From: M0103 sp040386155
GTDB lineage: Bacteria; Bacteroidota; Bacteroidia; Flavobacteriales_D; Crocinitomicaceae
Length of the DNA stretch: 64,000 nucleotides
Assembly: GCA_040386155.1 (NCBI GenBank)
Contig: JAZKFZ010000003.1
Span: forward strand, 186,001 to 250,000
Direction: 5' to 3'
Positions 54,094-61,544 of this stretch are shown here, in pieces (within the stretch, counting starts at the first letter, position 1; each line of letters opens with the position of its first letter). The position numbers and the translations under genes are program-made. The notes beneath the pieces were generated by a model that saw only the letters and a list, made by a program, of their open reading frames with translations, searched no databases and had not been told where the DNA came from.

Positions 54094-54157
54094 CATGCGC
54101 TAAAAAATCATAGCCGACCTGCGGGACGGCAACGCTTTTTAGCGCCAGCCGCCAAAC
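54088..54157 (+). other. attC-like site after cassette 2 (right box degenerate)
   Basis: GTATAAC (54088-54094), one-base spacer A plus T, arm GCGCTAAAAA (54097-54106), inner GCCG/CGGC stem, arm TTTTTAGCGC (54136-54145), five bases, then GCCAAAC (54151-54157) where GTTRRRY is expected. The same plan as the other sites, with the right box decayed. The arms are perfect. Confidence 0.55.
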
Positions 54158-54415
54158 CGCCTAAAAACCTTCCTCTTTTCCACAATCATTTTTTCATAAA
54201 ACCCTTCATTTTTTGATTGTTAAGTTCCTAGGAGAACTTGGCTTATGTTTTTTTGTTCTACGAAGCCAATTTAAAGCGATTCACCACCATTTTCCAGAGA
54301 AAACTACACAACATAATTTTCTAAAACAAACGCAGTAACAAGCTCAAAACGAGTATATTTATCCAAAAAAAACAGTTCGTTTGTAATCTGAAAATGAGTT
54401 TTTAGACGAACTGAC
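54158..54415. other. Gene-free stretch inside the array, possible dead cassette
   Basis: A/T-rich, no credible open frame on either strand. Contains a small dyad AAGTTC/GAACTT at about 54224-54241 and a hairpin CAGTTCGT (54373-54380)/ACGAACTG (54406-54413) just before the next box. It may be an ORF-less or decayed cassette whose attC-like site kept only its right half. Confidence 0.5.
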
Positions 54416-54425
54416 GTTAGCTGAC
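54416..54425 (+). other. Left box of cassette 3
   Basis: GTTAGCTGAC; its exact reverse complement GTCAGCTAAC is at 55024-55033, covering the stop codon of the toxin gene. All ten positions pair. Confidence 0.7.
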
Positions 54426-54472
54426 ATAACCCACACTTGTTTAACTCACAATTAATTACGAACTTCGTATTT

Positions 54473-54694
54473 ATGAATATCAAGCAATATATAGAGATTA
54501 ATACAGAAAAGCGATTTGGCAAGCCAATTATCAAAGGAACGCGTATTTCTGTGGCTGATGTTTTGCATTGGTTAGCAAACGGTATGACCCGAGAAGAAAT
54601 CATTTCAGATTTCCCTGAATTAGATAATGAACAAATTAATGCATGCTTATTTTTTGCTGCATCTCGAGAAGACCATTTAGGAATAGCGTCATGA
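54473..54694 (+). CDS. Cassette 3a: DUF433 antitoxin-like protein
   Basis: 73 residues from ATG 54473 (in-frame codons upstream to 54437 have no start consistent with the family). DUF433 pattern: RFGKPIIKGTRISVADVLHW, then LANGMTREEIISDFPELDNE, a helix-turn-helix-like fold used by antitoxins. Its stop overlaps the toxin ATG (ATGA). Confidence 0.87.
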   Translation: MNIKQYIEINTEKRFGKPIIKGTRISVADVLHWLANGMTREEIISDFPELDNEQINACLFFAASREDHLGIAS

Positions 54695-55032
54695 AACTGC
54701 TGTTTGATCAAAATATTTCACACCGCCTACTAAATCATATCCAAGATATTTTACCTGAGTCAAAACAAGTCAGAGAATTAGGCCTTGAAAACTATTCGGA
54801 CAAACAAATCTGGGAATATGCAAAAGAAAACGATTATATAATAGTAACGTTTGATGCTGATTTCTATGATTTCTCTCTAGTATGGGGACATCCGCCAAAA
54901 ATCATTTGGATTAGAACTTATAATCAGACCACAAAAAACATTGAGGAAATACTTCGCAAGTATTTGAATACAATGCTAGAATTTCTAAAAGACATCGATC
55001 TTGCTTGTCTAGAAATAATAAACGTCAGCTAA
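54691..55032 (+). CDS. Cassette 3b: DUF5615 PIN-like toxin
   Basis: 113 residues from ATG 54691, coupled to the DUF433 gene. The PIN-like (Mut7-C-like) acidic sites are MKLLFDQNIS (Asp6), KQIWEYAKENDYIIVTFDADFYD-type segment (Asp-Ala-Asp) and GHPPKIIWIRT. DUF433/DUF5615 is a known VapBC-like pair. The stop codon TAA is within AGCTAAC, the right box of the cassette. Confidence 0.87.
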   Translation: MKLLFDQNISHRLLNHIQDILPESKQVRELGLENYSDKQIWEYAKENDYIIVTFDADFYDFSLVWGHPPKIIWIRTYNQTTKNIEEILRKYLNTMLEFLKDIDLACLEIINVS

Positions 55033-55180
55033 CACGGGTCTAGCTAAATGCCTCTGTTCTTACTTCCCTGTATGTCGGCAGACAGGGAAAAAACGGTTTA
55101 TATGGAAGAAAATAATTTAACTTCGAACTTGGGTTTACTTTAAAAAGTTCGGCACGCCGCCAGGCCCGAAAATGTTATAC
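55027..55180 (+). other. attC-like site after cassette 3
   Basis: AGCTAAC (55027-55033), one A, arm CGGGTCTAGC (55035-55044); long middle with an inner TTCCCTGT/ACAGGGAA hairpin; arm GCCAGGCCCG (55159-55168), AAAAT, GTTATAC (55174-55180). Arms pair with one G-T and one mismatch in ten. Same 1-nt/5-nt spacer layout as the site after cassette 1. Confidence 0.75.
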
Positions 55181-55196
55181 ACAATTATAAAACAAC

Positions 55197-56261
55197 ATGA
55201 GATTATTATTCGCTTTACTGCTAATTCCAAGCATTTCCTTTTCACAGAAGTACAAGAAAGTTGCTAATACTATATTGGATACTTCATTCACCAACGGTCC
55301 AGGATGTGCTGCATTAGTGTCTGTGAGTGGATTACCTGAATACACCTATTGTACAGGGAAAGCGAATCTAGAGTTAGGCGTTCCTGTGAAGATTGAACAT
55401 AAATTCCGAATTGGCTCTATTACGAAGCAATTCACGGCAACTGGGATCATGATCCTTGTTGAGCAGGGTAAACTAGATGTGAATGATTCAATACAGCAAT
55501 ATCTACCAGATTTTCCTGTGAAGAACTATAAGATAACCATCGAACATCTTTTGACACATACCTCTGGGATAAAATCATATACCAATCCCGAAATCATGGA
55601 CGAAAAATTCATGCGCCAGTATCATAATCCTGACAGCCTTGTCAATTCATTCGCGGAATTTCCTTTAGAATTTAAGCCAGGAAGTCAGTTCAGCTACAGC
55701 AACTCCGGATACCACTTGCTCGGACTTATCATCGAAAAAGCATCTGGTAAATCATATTCTTCATTCATGAAGGAAGAAATATTTGATCAAGCTGGTATGA
55801 AGAATACTCGCACCGATAGCAACAAGGACATCATTGACAACAGAATTCCGGGATACGATCCGTTTATCAGCCCCGTGAATGCTCAGTACATCGATATGAG
55901 TATTCCGTATTCCGCCGGAAATATCATTAGTACAGTTTCGGATATGAATCTTTGGTACAAGGCACTGTTCAATTACAAGCTTGTAAAGAAAGAAACCCTA
56001 TCGAAAGCTCACACACCGTACACCTTGTCTTCGGGAGAATCAACAGGTTACGGATATGGTTGGGGAATGGACACTATTCAGGGACAGCCAATGATCACGC
56101 ATAGCGGTGGAATTCCTGGCTTTCTATCATGCGGTATTTACTTCCCAGAACAGGAACTATTTACTATAGTTTTATCGAATTGTACCTGCAATCCTCCAAT
56201 GGATGCGACCTATAAAATTGCAGAATTGGCACTTGAAGAGTTTTTGAGGAAAAATAAATAG
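55197..56261 (+). CDS. Cassette 4: secreted serine hydrolase (class C beta-lactamase family)
   Basis: 354 residues. Signal peptide MRLLFALLLIPSISFSQ. Catalytic motifs: SITK (SxxK) in FRIGSITKQFTATG, YSN in FSYSNSGYHLLGL, and HSGGIPGF as the third motif (HxG in place of KTG). This matches the ABC-type/esterase-like branch of the family rather than true AmpC, so a peptidase or esterase role is likelier than drug resistance. Start is 16 bases after the left box. Confidence 0.9.
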   Translation: MRLLFALLLIPSISFSQKYKKVANTILDTSFTNGPGCAALVSVSGLPEYTYCTGKANLELGVPVKIEHKFRIGSITKQFTATGIMILVEQGKLDVNDSIQQYLPDFPVKNYKITIEHLLTHTSGIKSYTNPEIMDEKFMRQYHNPDSLVNSFAEFPLEFKPGSQFSYSNSGYHLLGLIIEKASGKSYSSFMKEEIFDQAGMKNTRTDSNKDIIDNRIPGYDPFISPVNAQYIDMSIPYSAGNIISTVSDMNLWYKALFNYKLVKKETLSKAHTPYTLSSGESTGYGYGWGMDTIQGQPMITHSGGIPGFLSCGIYFPEQELFTIVLSNCTCNPPMDATYKIAELALEEFLRKNK

Positions 56262-56262
56262 T

Positions 56263-56340
56263 GTATAACATCAACTAAAAGCCAAGGGCTGAACAACCAC
56301 AACCAAGAAGCCCGCGTCTCCTAGTTGAGAACCATTATCC
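56263..56340 (+). other. attC-like site at the right end of the array
   Basis: GTATAAC (56263-56269), one A, arm TCAACTA (56271-56277), inner GGGCT/AGCCC stem, arm TAGTTGA (56322-56328), five bases, then ATTATCC (56334-56340), one base off GTTRRRY-type at its first position. GTGTATAAC at 56261-56269 is the exact reverse complement of GTTATACAC at the start of cassette 4. Length 78 bp. Confidence 0.7.
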
Positions 56341-56396
56341 CTTCCCACCTAAAACAAAAAAATGAACAATTTAATATGATTCTATAAGCGAATACA

Positions 56397-56432
56397 CAGT
56401 TAATGGAGAGAAGGAATCAGCGATGCTTCCTT
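56397..56432. repeat. Right copy of the 36-bp direct repeat flanking the cassette block
   Basis: Matches 51943-51978 at 34 of 36 positions; the two differences weaken the hairpin here (AAGGAATCA against TGCTTCCTT). It is followed by the native start of the nif3-family gene. Similarity continues loosely to TTGTTGCA. Confidence 0.92.
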
Positions 56433-56461
56433 TTTCTTTGTCAACTGCTTATATTTGTTGC

Positions 56462-57559
56462 ATGGAGAAAGTAAAAGACGTAGTTCAATACCTGGAATCG
56501 TTGGCGCCTCGGTCAATGCAAGAGGAGTATGATAACTCAGGATTGATTGTTGGCGACCTAACTATGGAAATCACAGGAGTTTTAGTCTGTTTAGATTCTT
56601 TAGAGTCAACGGTTGATGAAGCAATAGCAAACAATTGCAATGTCATTGTTGCCCATCACCCCATTGTTTTTAAAGGCTTAAAATCGCTGACGGGCAAAAA
56701 TTATGTGGAGCGTGTGGTCATCAAATGCATTCAACATAACATTGCATTGTACGCAATTCATACCAATTTCGACAATTACTATTTTGGAGTGAATTATGAA
56801 ATTGGAAGACGCATTGGTTTAAAAAATCTAACAATTCTTCAGCCAAAAGCAAATGTGCTGAATAAATTAAGTGTTTTTGTTCCGATTGAAAATGCAGACG
56901 ATTTAAGCAAAGCACTGTTTTCGGCTGGAGCAGGGAACATAGGAAATTATCAAGAATGTAGCTTCTCAACAATCGGATTAGGCACTTTTAAACCAATAGG
57001 AGAGGCAAATCCAACGACAGGGAAATTGAACGAGTTGAGCAGTTTAGAAGAACTGAAACTGGAATTTTTAGTGAGCAGTCATCTAACTTCGGCAGTCGTT
57101 GCTGCAATGAAAGCGAATCACCCGTATGAAGAAGTGGCATACGATTTAGTGGCCTTATCGAATGAAAATCAGACGGAAGGAAGTGGAATGGTAGGTGAAT
57201 TGGCGATAGAAATGGATGAAATGGAATTTCTAAAACACATTAAAAGTACTTTTTCAGCAGGGGCAATTCGTTACACAAAATTGCTTAATAAAAATATTAA
57301 AAAAGTGGCATTTTGTGGTGGTTCAGGAAGCTTTTTACTTTCCAAAGCTAAACAGTCAGGAGCCGATGTTTTTATTACGGCAGATTTCAAATACCACGAG
57401 TTTTTTGATGCTGATAATCAAATCATGATCGTCGATATTGGGCATTATGAAAGTGAACAATTTACGATTAATTTATTGGCAGATATTATTACGAAAAAAT
57501 TTGCTAACTTTGCAGTCCGGTTAACGGAGCAAAATACGAATCCAATAAATTATCTATAA
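56462..57559 (+). CDS. Nif3-like dinuclear metal centre protein
   Basis: 365 residues from ATG 56462 (an upstream in-frame codon at 56423 lies in the flanking repeat and is not credible). Metal ligands are seen in VIVAHHPIVFKG, ALYAIHTNFDNYYFGVN and IVDIGHYESEQFT, with an inserted domain at about 120-230 as in the long form (GTP cyclohydrolase I type 2/NIF3). Its cellular role is unsettled. The next gene starts 3 bases after its stop. Confidence 0.93.
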   Translation: MEKVKDVVQYLESLAPRSMQEEYDNSGLIVGDLTMEITGVLVCLDSLESTVDEAIANNCNVIVAHHPIVFKGLKSLTGKNYVERVVIKCIQHNIALYAIHTNFDNYYFGVNYEIGRRIGLKNLTILQPKANVLNKLSVFVPIENADDLSKALFSAGAGNIGNYQECSFSTIGLGTFKPIGEANPTTGKLNELSSLEELKLEFLVSSHLTSAVVAAMKANHPYEEVAYDLVALSNENQTEGSGMVGELAIEMDEMEFLKHIKSTFSAGAIRYTKLLNKNIKKVAFCGGSGSFLLSKAKQSGADVFITADFKYHEFFDADNQIMIVDIGHYESEQFTINLLADIITKKFANFAVRLTEQNTNPINYL

Positions 57560-57562
57560 GTT

Positions 57563-58306
57563 ATGGCAGGTGCTGCATCTAAAACAGAAGTAACAGTAGC
57601 GGACAAATTAGACGCTTTGTATCATTTACAACAAATTGATTCTGATATCGATAGAATCAGAACAATCCGAGGAGAATTACCTTTAGAAGTGCAGGATTTG
57701 GAAGATGAACTTTTAGGTTTGGAAACGAGAATTTCTAAAATCCAAGATGAAATCAACGAATTAGAAACTGAGGTTACTGACCGCAAAAATGCTTCAAAAG
57801 ATAGTGAAGCAGCTATCGCGAAGTACAAAGAACAGCAAAATAACGTCCGAAATAATCGTGAGTTTGAATCAATTGCAAAAGAAATTGAATTCCAAGAATT
57901 GGAAATTAGATTGCATGAGAAAAAAAGCAAGGAAGTAAAGATTAAGATCGAAGGCAAAAAAGAAATTTTAGCTGAAGCAAAAGAACGTTTGGATTTCCGT
58001 GCTGGTGATTTGAAAACAAAGAAGTCTGAGTTGGATGAAATTATTGCTGAAACGCAAAAAGACGAAGATGATTTGATGAAGAAATCAGAGGCTCAAAAGA
58101 AAAAAATCGATGAGCGTTTGTTATCTGCTTATGCTCGTTTGAGAGGAAATTCCAAAAATGGTTTATCAGTTGTTCAAGTTCAACGTGATGCGTGTGGAGG
58201 TTGTTTTAATAAAATTCCACCACAACGTCAATTAGATATCCAATCCAAAAAGAAAATTTTGGTGTGTGAACATTGTGGACGCATCTTGGTTCCAGGTCAA
58301 GATTAA
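57563..58306 (+). CDS. Coiled-coil protein with C4 zinc ribbon
   Basis: 247 residues. A long coiled coil (about 25-190, Glu/Lys-rich with heptad Leu/Ile) is followed by CGGCFNKIPP and CEHCGRIL, a C4 zinc ribbon, matching the DUF164-type family. Members are found next to nif3-family genes in many bacteria; the function is unknown, and a nucleic-acid-binding role is inferred from the ribbon. It is followed by a terminator. Confidence 0.92.
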   Translation: MAGAASKTEVTVADKLDALYHLQQIDSDIDRIRTIRGELPLEVQDLEDELLGLETRISKIQDEINELETEVTDRKNASKDSEAAIAKYKEQQNNVRNNREFESIAKEIEFQELEIRLHEKKSKEVKIKIEGKKEILAEAKERLDFRAGDLKTKKSELDEIIAETQKDEDDLMKKSEAQKKKIDERLLSAYARLRGNSKNGLSVVQVQRDACGGCFNKIPPQRQLDIQSKKKILVCEHCGRILVPGQD

Positions 58307-58320
58307 TAAATATTGCGAAG

Positions 58321-58348
58321 AGGCTGTCAGGATTTGGCAGCCTTTTTT
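58321..58348 (+). terminator. Terminator of the nif3-zinc-ribbon operon
   Basis: AGGCTG (58321-58326) pairs with CAGCCT (58338-58343), with an extra C-G pair inside, and a T-run follows. Confidence 0.85.
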
Positions 58349-58421
58349 ATGTAGTCAATTTATAGTTAGTTAGATGGCTTTTAAAGGTAATTGATTCTTT
58401 TTACCTTTGCGTCCTCTGCTT

Positions 58422-58463
58422 CTTTGCGGTTGAGCAATTGGAATAAGTTAACCGCAAAGAATG
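58422..58463. repeat. Perfect 12-bp inverted repeat upstream of the DEAD-box gene
   Basis: TTCTTTGCGGTT (58422-58433) and AACCGCAAAGAA (58452-58463), 18-base loop, 47 bp before the helicase ATG. The TTTGCG wording is a dispersed motif of Bacteroidota intergenic regions. It could fold in the leader of the helicase mRNA. Confidence 0.7.
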
Positions 58464-58509
58464 AATGAGCGCAAAGAAATTGTTATGCTTTGAATAAAAT
58501 AGCTTAAAA

Positions 58510-59733
58510 ATGAAATTTTCAGATTATCCAATATCGCCCCTCATTAAAGAACAGTTGGCTGAGATGGGTTTTAACAAACCTACCGACATTCAATTTAAGG
58601 CTATTTCTCACATTCTCGATGGTGAGGATGTAATGGGCGTGGCGCAAACAGGAACTGGTAAAACAGCGGCGTTTGTGATTCCAATCATTGAAAAGTTAGA
58701 AAAGTATAAAAGCAAAAAATACAAGGGAATTCGCTGTTTGGTGATGGTGCCAACGCGCGAGTTAGCAAAGCAAATTGCAGATGTTTTTAGAGAGGTCGGT
58801 AAACGCACTTCTGTGAAATCATTCGGACTTTTTGGTGGCGTTGATCAAGAACAGCAAATTAGAACCCTCAACAATGGAATCGATGTCCTGGTAACCACCC
58901 CAGGACGAATGTTTGATTTGATCTCGCAAGGCGCTATTGACGTTTCAGGAATTGATTTCTTGGTACTCGATGAGGCTGATTTGATGCTTGAATTAGGATT
59001 CAACAAAGACATCACAGACGTGCTGAAGCATATTCCTAAAAAACGTCAAACCTTGTTCTTTACGGCGACTATCAGCAAGAAGATTAAAAGCTTGGCGTAT
59101 GATGTTGTAAAAGATGCCATTCGAATTCAAATTTCACCAAAGAATCCTGTAGCGAAAAATATCGACCATGCGGTTGTTTTTGTAGAGATGGACGATAAAC
59201 GCCACTTCCTTGAAAATATTCTCAAAGAATACGTCGACAATAAATTCATCGTTTTTGCACGAACAAAGGTGCGTGTTGAACGAATTGTTGCCGCCATGGA
59301 ACGCGTTGAATTAAAGGCAGAAGCCTTGCACGGAGGTATTCCACAACAAGATCGCTTTGCAATTTTAGATCGTTTCAGAAATGGAGAAAACAATGTGTTG
59401 ATTACAACTGATGTTGCTTGTCGTGGAATTGATATTCCAACAATGGACTACGTTATCAATTATGATTTACCAGAGAATCCTGAGAACTATGTGCACCGTT
59501 GTGGTAGAACTGGTCGCGGAAATCGCCGAGGTCAAGCCCTTTCGTTTTGCAGTGCCGATGAAAAGCAATTGCTGGCAGACATTGAAGAATATACTGGCGA
59601 AGAAGTTGGTCACTACGATTTAACGCTAGATGAGTACAAAGAAATTTTGTTGGAAAGTGATTTCGCTAGTAACAATTGGCAGAAAATGTTGGATGAGGAC
59701 AACGAATTTAACAATACACAAGATGAGTGGTGA
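58510..59733 (+). CDS. DEAD-box RNA helicase
   Basis: 407 residues. All helicase motifs are present: GFNKPTDIQFKAI (Q motif), MGVAQTGTGKTAAF, PTRELAKQIA, TTPGRMFDLIS, VLDEADLML, FFTATIS, FVFARTK-like (FIVFARTKVRVE), ITTDVACRGIDI and HRCGRTGRGNRRG. It lacks the long basic tails of CsdA/RhlE, and ends with an acidic tail. Likely an RNA helicase of ribosome assembly or cold response. Confidence 0.94.
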   Translation: MKFSDYPISPLIKEQLAEMGFNKPTDIQFKAISHILDGEDVMGVAQTGTGKTAAFVIPIIEKLEKYKSKKYKGIRCLVMVPTRELAKQIADVFREVGKRTSVKSFGLFGGVDQEQQIRTLNNGIDVLVTTPGRMFDLISQGAIDVSGIDFLVLDEADLMLELGFNKDITDVLKHIPKKRQTLFFTATISKKIKSLAYDVVKDAIRIQISPKNPVAKNIDHAVVFVEMDDKRHFLENILKEYVDNKFIVFARTKVRVERIVAAMERVELKAEALHGGIPQQDRFAILDRFRNGENNVLITTDVACRGIDIPTMDYVINYDLPENPENYVHRCGRTGRGNRRGQALSFCSADEKQLLADIEEYTGEEVGHYDLTLDEYKEILLESDFASNNWQKMLDEDNEFNNTQDEW

Positions 59734-59799
59734 TTGAATAGTGATAAATCACTATTGTAGGTAATGGTTATAGGGTTTACTTTTGAAGAAATCGAACCT

Positions 59800-60501
59800 A
59801 TGAAAAAAATCCTATTAGTAGCAGCAATGTTACTTTGTTTGCAAATCTTTGCACAAGAATACAAGGCCAATCAAAAAGTTTTCATCCATTATCAAGAGGC
59901 ATGGTTTCCTGGTAAAATTCTCAAAATTGAAAAAGAGGGATACTTGGTGAGTTACGACGATTATGATGAAAGTTGGAATGAGGTGGTGCAAAAAAATCGA
60001 CTCAGCCTCACTGGCAAAGAGAAGTTTTCAGAGGAAGCGTCATCAAGTGATGTAGAAATGGCTTTGGAGCACTTATCGGCAGAAGATGAGCCAATTGAAT
60101 CGGTAAATTCAACTACAACGTCGGATAATTTAAATGCAAAACTTGTAGAAGTATGCCAATGTTGGGAAAAAGCAAATAAGAGTGGCTTTTTAACAGATAA
60201 AGAGGCGTGTTTAGATATCCAAGATCGACATAAAGCAGCCATGGAGTCTGGTTCACAAGAATATATGGAGTACAAAGAAAAAGCAAATAATTGCAAAACG
60301 GGCGCCTCCACCTCAACATCTTCCGGGAAAATTGATATGCAGAGTAAAATTTCAGAAGTATGCAATTGTTTTGGTGAAGCAAAGAGAGGTAATCGCGTAA
60401 GGGTGGATTGCCTTAAATTGCAGGGAAGTTTAGGAGGAGCATTTGAAGAAGACGCTGAAGCTGAATATTTTTTGCAGGAAACAATGAAGTGTGATCAATA
60501 A
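59800..60501 (+). CDS. Secreted protein with a Tudor/Agenet-like domain
   Basis: 233 residues from ATG 59800, which gives the signal peptide MKKILLVAAMLLCLQIFAQ. Residues about 25-65 resemble a Tudor/Agenet fold (QKVFIHYQEAWFPGKILKIE, then YLVSYDDYDESWNEVV). Two Cys-containing helical segments follow (VEVCQCWEKANKS and SEVCNCFGEAKRG, each with CxC), separated by a Ser/Thr linker. The export of a Tudor-like fold is unusual. Function unknown. Confidence 0.75.
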   Translation: MKKILLVAAMLLCLQIFAQEYKANQKVFIHYQEAWFPGKILKIEKEGYLVSYDDYDESWNEVVQKNRLSLTGKEKFSEEASSSDVEMALEHLSAEDEPIESVNSTTTSDNLNAKLVEVCQCWEKANKSGFLTDKEACLDIQDRHKAAMESGSQEYMEYKEKANNCKTGASTSTSSGKIDMQSKISEVCNCFGEAKRGNRVRVDCLKLQGSLGGAFEEDAEAEYFLQETMKCDQ

Positions 60502-60538
60502 TTGTATTTTTACATAGAACATGACCTAACCACTATCT

Positions 60539-61339
60539 ATGAAAAAAGGACTTGAAATAGTCAACAGCAATGATTTTGATGCACTTTATTTAGAAAATAG
60601 CCTTCCGCAGTTTGAAAAATTAGATGCCTTTTTTGAGGATGCAATTCAAGCTGTGGAAGACTATTCCTGTAATCCAAGTTTTTGGTACATAGGTGACTTT
60701 CGTACAGGTACCGTAGTGAAATGTGGAGGAGAGGTGAAACAGTGCTCCTCGTTCAGTACTGAACAATTTATTGGGATCACACCAGCAGAATTAGAACAGC
60801 TAATTCACCCCGATGACAGAAAGAAGATGATGACCTATATCGTTTTTATCGCTTCATTTTTAGCCAGCAAAAGCGAAGAGGAACGAAAAAAGTACAAGCC
60901 AAGCCTAGTTTTTAGGTTCAAAAATGACCAAAATATTTATACTTGGAGAACGATGCATTATCCAAAAATGCGCTATGTTGATCAAAAACCGCAACTTCTA
61001 TTGTGTGTTATTGAAGAAATTCATCATTATTCCCGACCGAGCGACTGTTGTATGTATATTCTTGAACGATCTACAGGAAGCACAGTAATGTACTTTTGCA
61101 ATGATGAAACTGCCACCTTAAAGGAAGTGATTACCTACCCAATTCCTTCCAAAAGAGAATTAGAAGTGTTAAGCTTACTGAGTCGTGGAAAAATAAGTAA
61201 AGAAATTGCCGTAGAGCTAGGAATCGCAAAAAATACCGTCGAGAACCACAAGCAAAAGATGTTTGAAAAATTCGGTGTTCGAAAAGTGACTGAATTGATT
61301 AGTGTTTCAATTAAAATGGGATGGGTTTTACCCAGCTAA
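60539..61339 (+). CDS. LuxR-type transcriptional regulator with N-terminal PAS-like region
   Basis: 266 residues. The C-terminus is a GerE/LuxR helix-turn-helix (SKRELEVLSLLSRGKISKEI, then LGIAKNTVENHKQKMFEKFG). The first 170 residues resemble a PAS-type sensor with a short SFWYIGDFRTGTVVKCGGEV and the fourth-helix motif LIHPDDRKKMMTY. No receiver domain and no paired kinase gene nearby. Signal unknown. Confidence 0.87.
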   Translation: MKKGLEIVNSNDFDALYLENSLPQFEKLDAFFEDAIQAVEDYSCNPSFWYIGDFRTGTVVKCGGEVKQCSSFSTEQFIGITPAELEQLIHPDDRKKMMTYIVFIASFLASKSEEERKKYKPSLVFRFKNDQNIYTWRTMHYPKMRYVDQKPQLLLCVIEEIHHYSRPSDCCMYILERSTGSTVMYFCNDETATLKEVITYPIPSKRELEVLSLLSRGKISKEIAVELGIAKNTVENHKQKMFEKFGVRKVTELISVSIKMGWVLPS

Positions 61340-61420
61340 AGGATGTTTTCAGTTATCGATCATGAGGAGATAAGATCTGTGTTCATCCTTCCAGTTCTGC
61401 ATAGCAAGCTCAGTGCGGCG

Positions 61421-61433
61421 CCTCCAAAGGAGG
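61421..61433. repeat. Short G/C-rich palindrome
   Basis: CCTCC AAA GGAGG, related to the CCCCCTTTGGAGGGGG block between thiG and thiH. It lies in the 205-bp gap between two convergent genes, where TCAGTTATCGA also occurs twice (about 61350 and 61449). No gene is seen in the gap. Confidence 0.5.
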
Positions 61434-61544
61434 AAACAAATTTTACATCTCAGTTATCGAGCTAGGGATGAGGGTAGCGAGACTTTGTGCCTTAAAACAC
61501 ACAGTTCATCACTTTTTATTTGTGTCCTTGTGGTAAAAAAAAAC

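Noticed and set aside
58422..58463. Perfect 12-bp inverted repeat as an attC-like site
   Set aside because: No 7-nt boxes or cassette pattern flank it, and the TTTGCG wording is a common dispersed motif.
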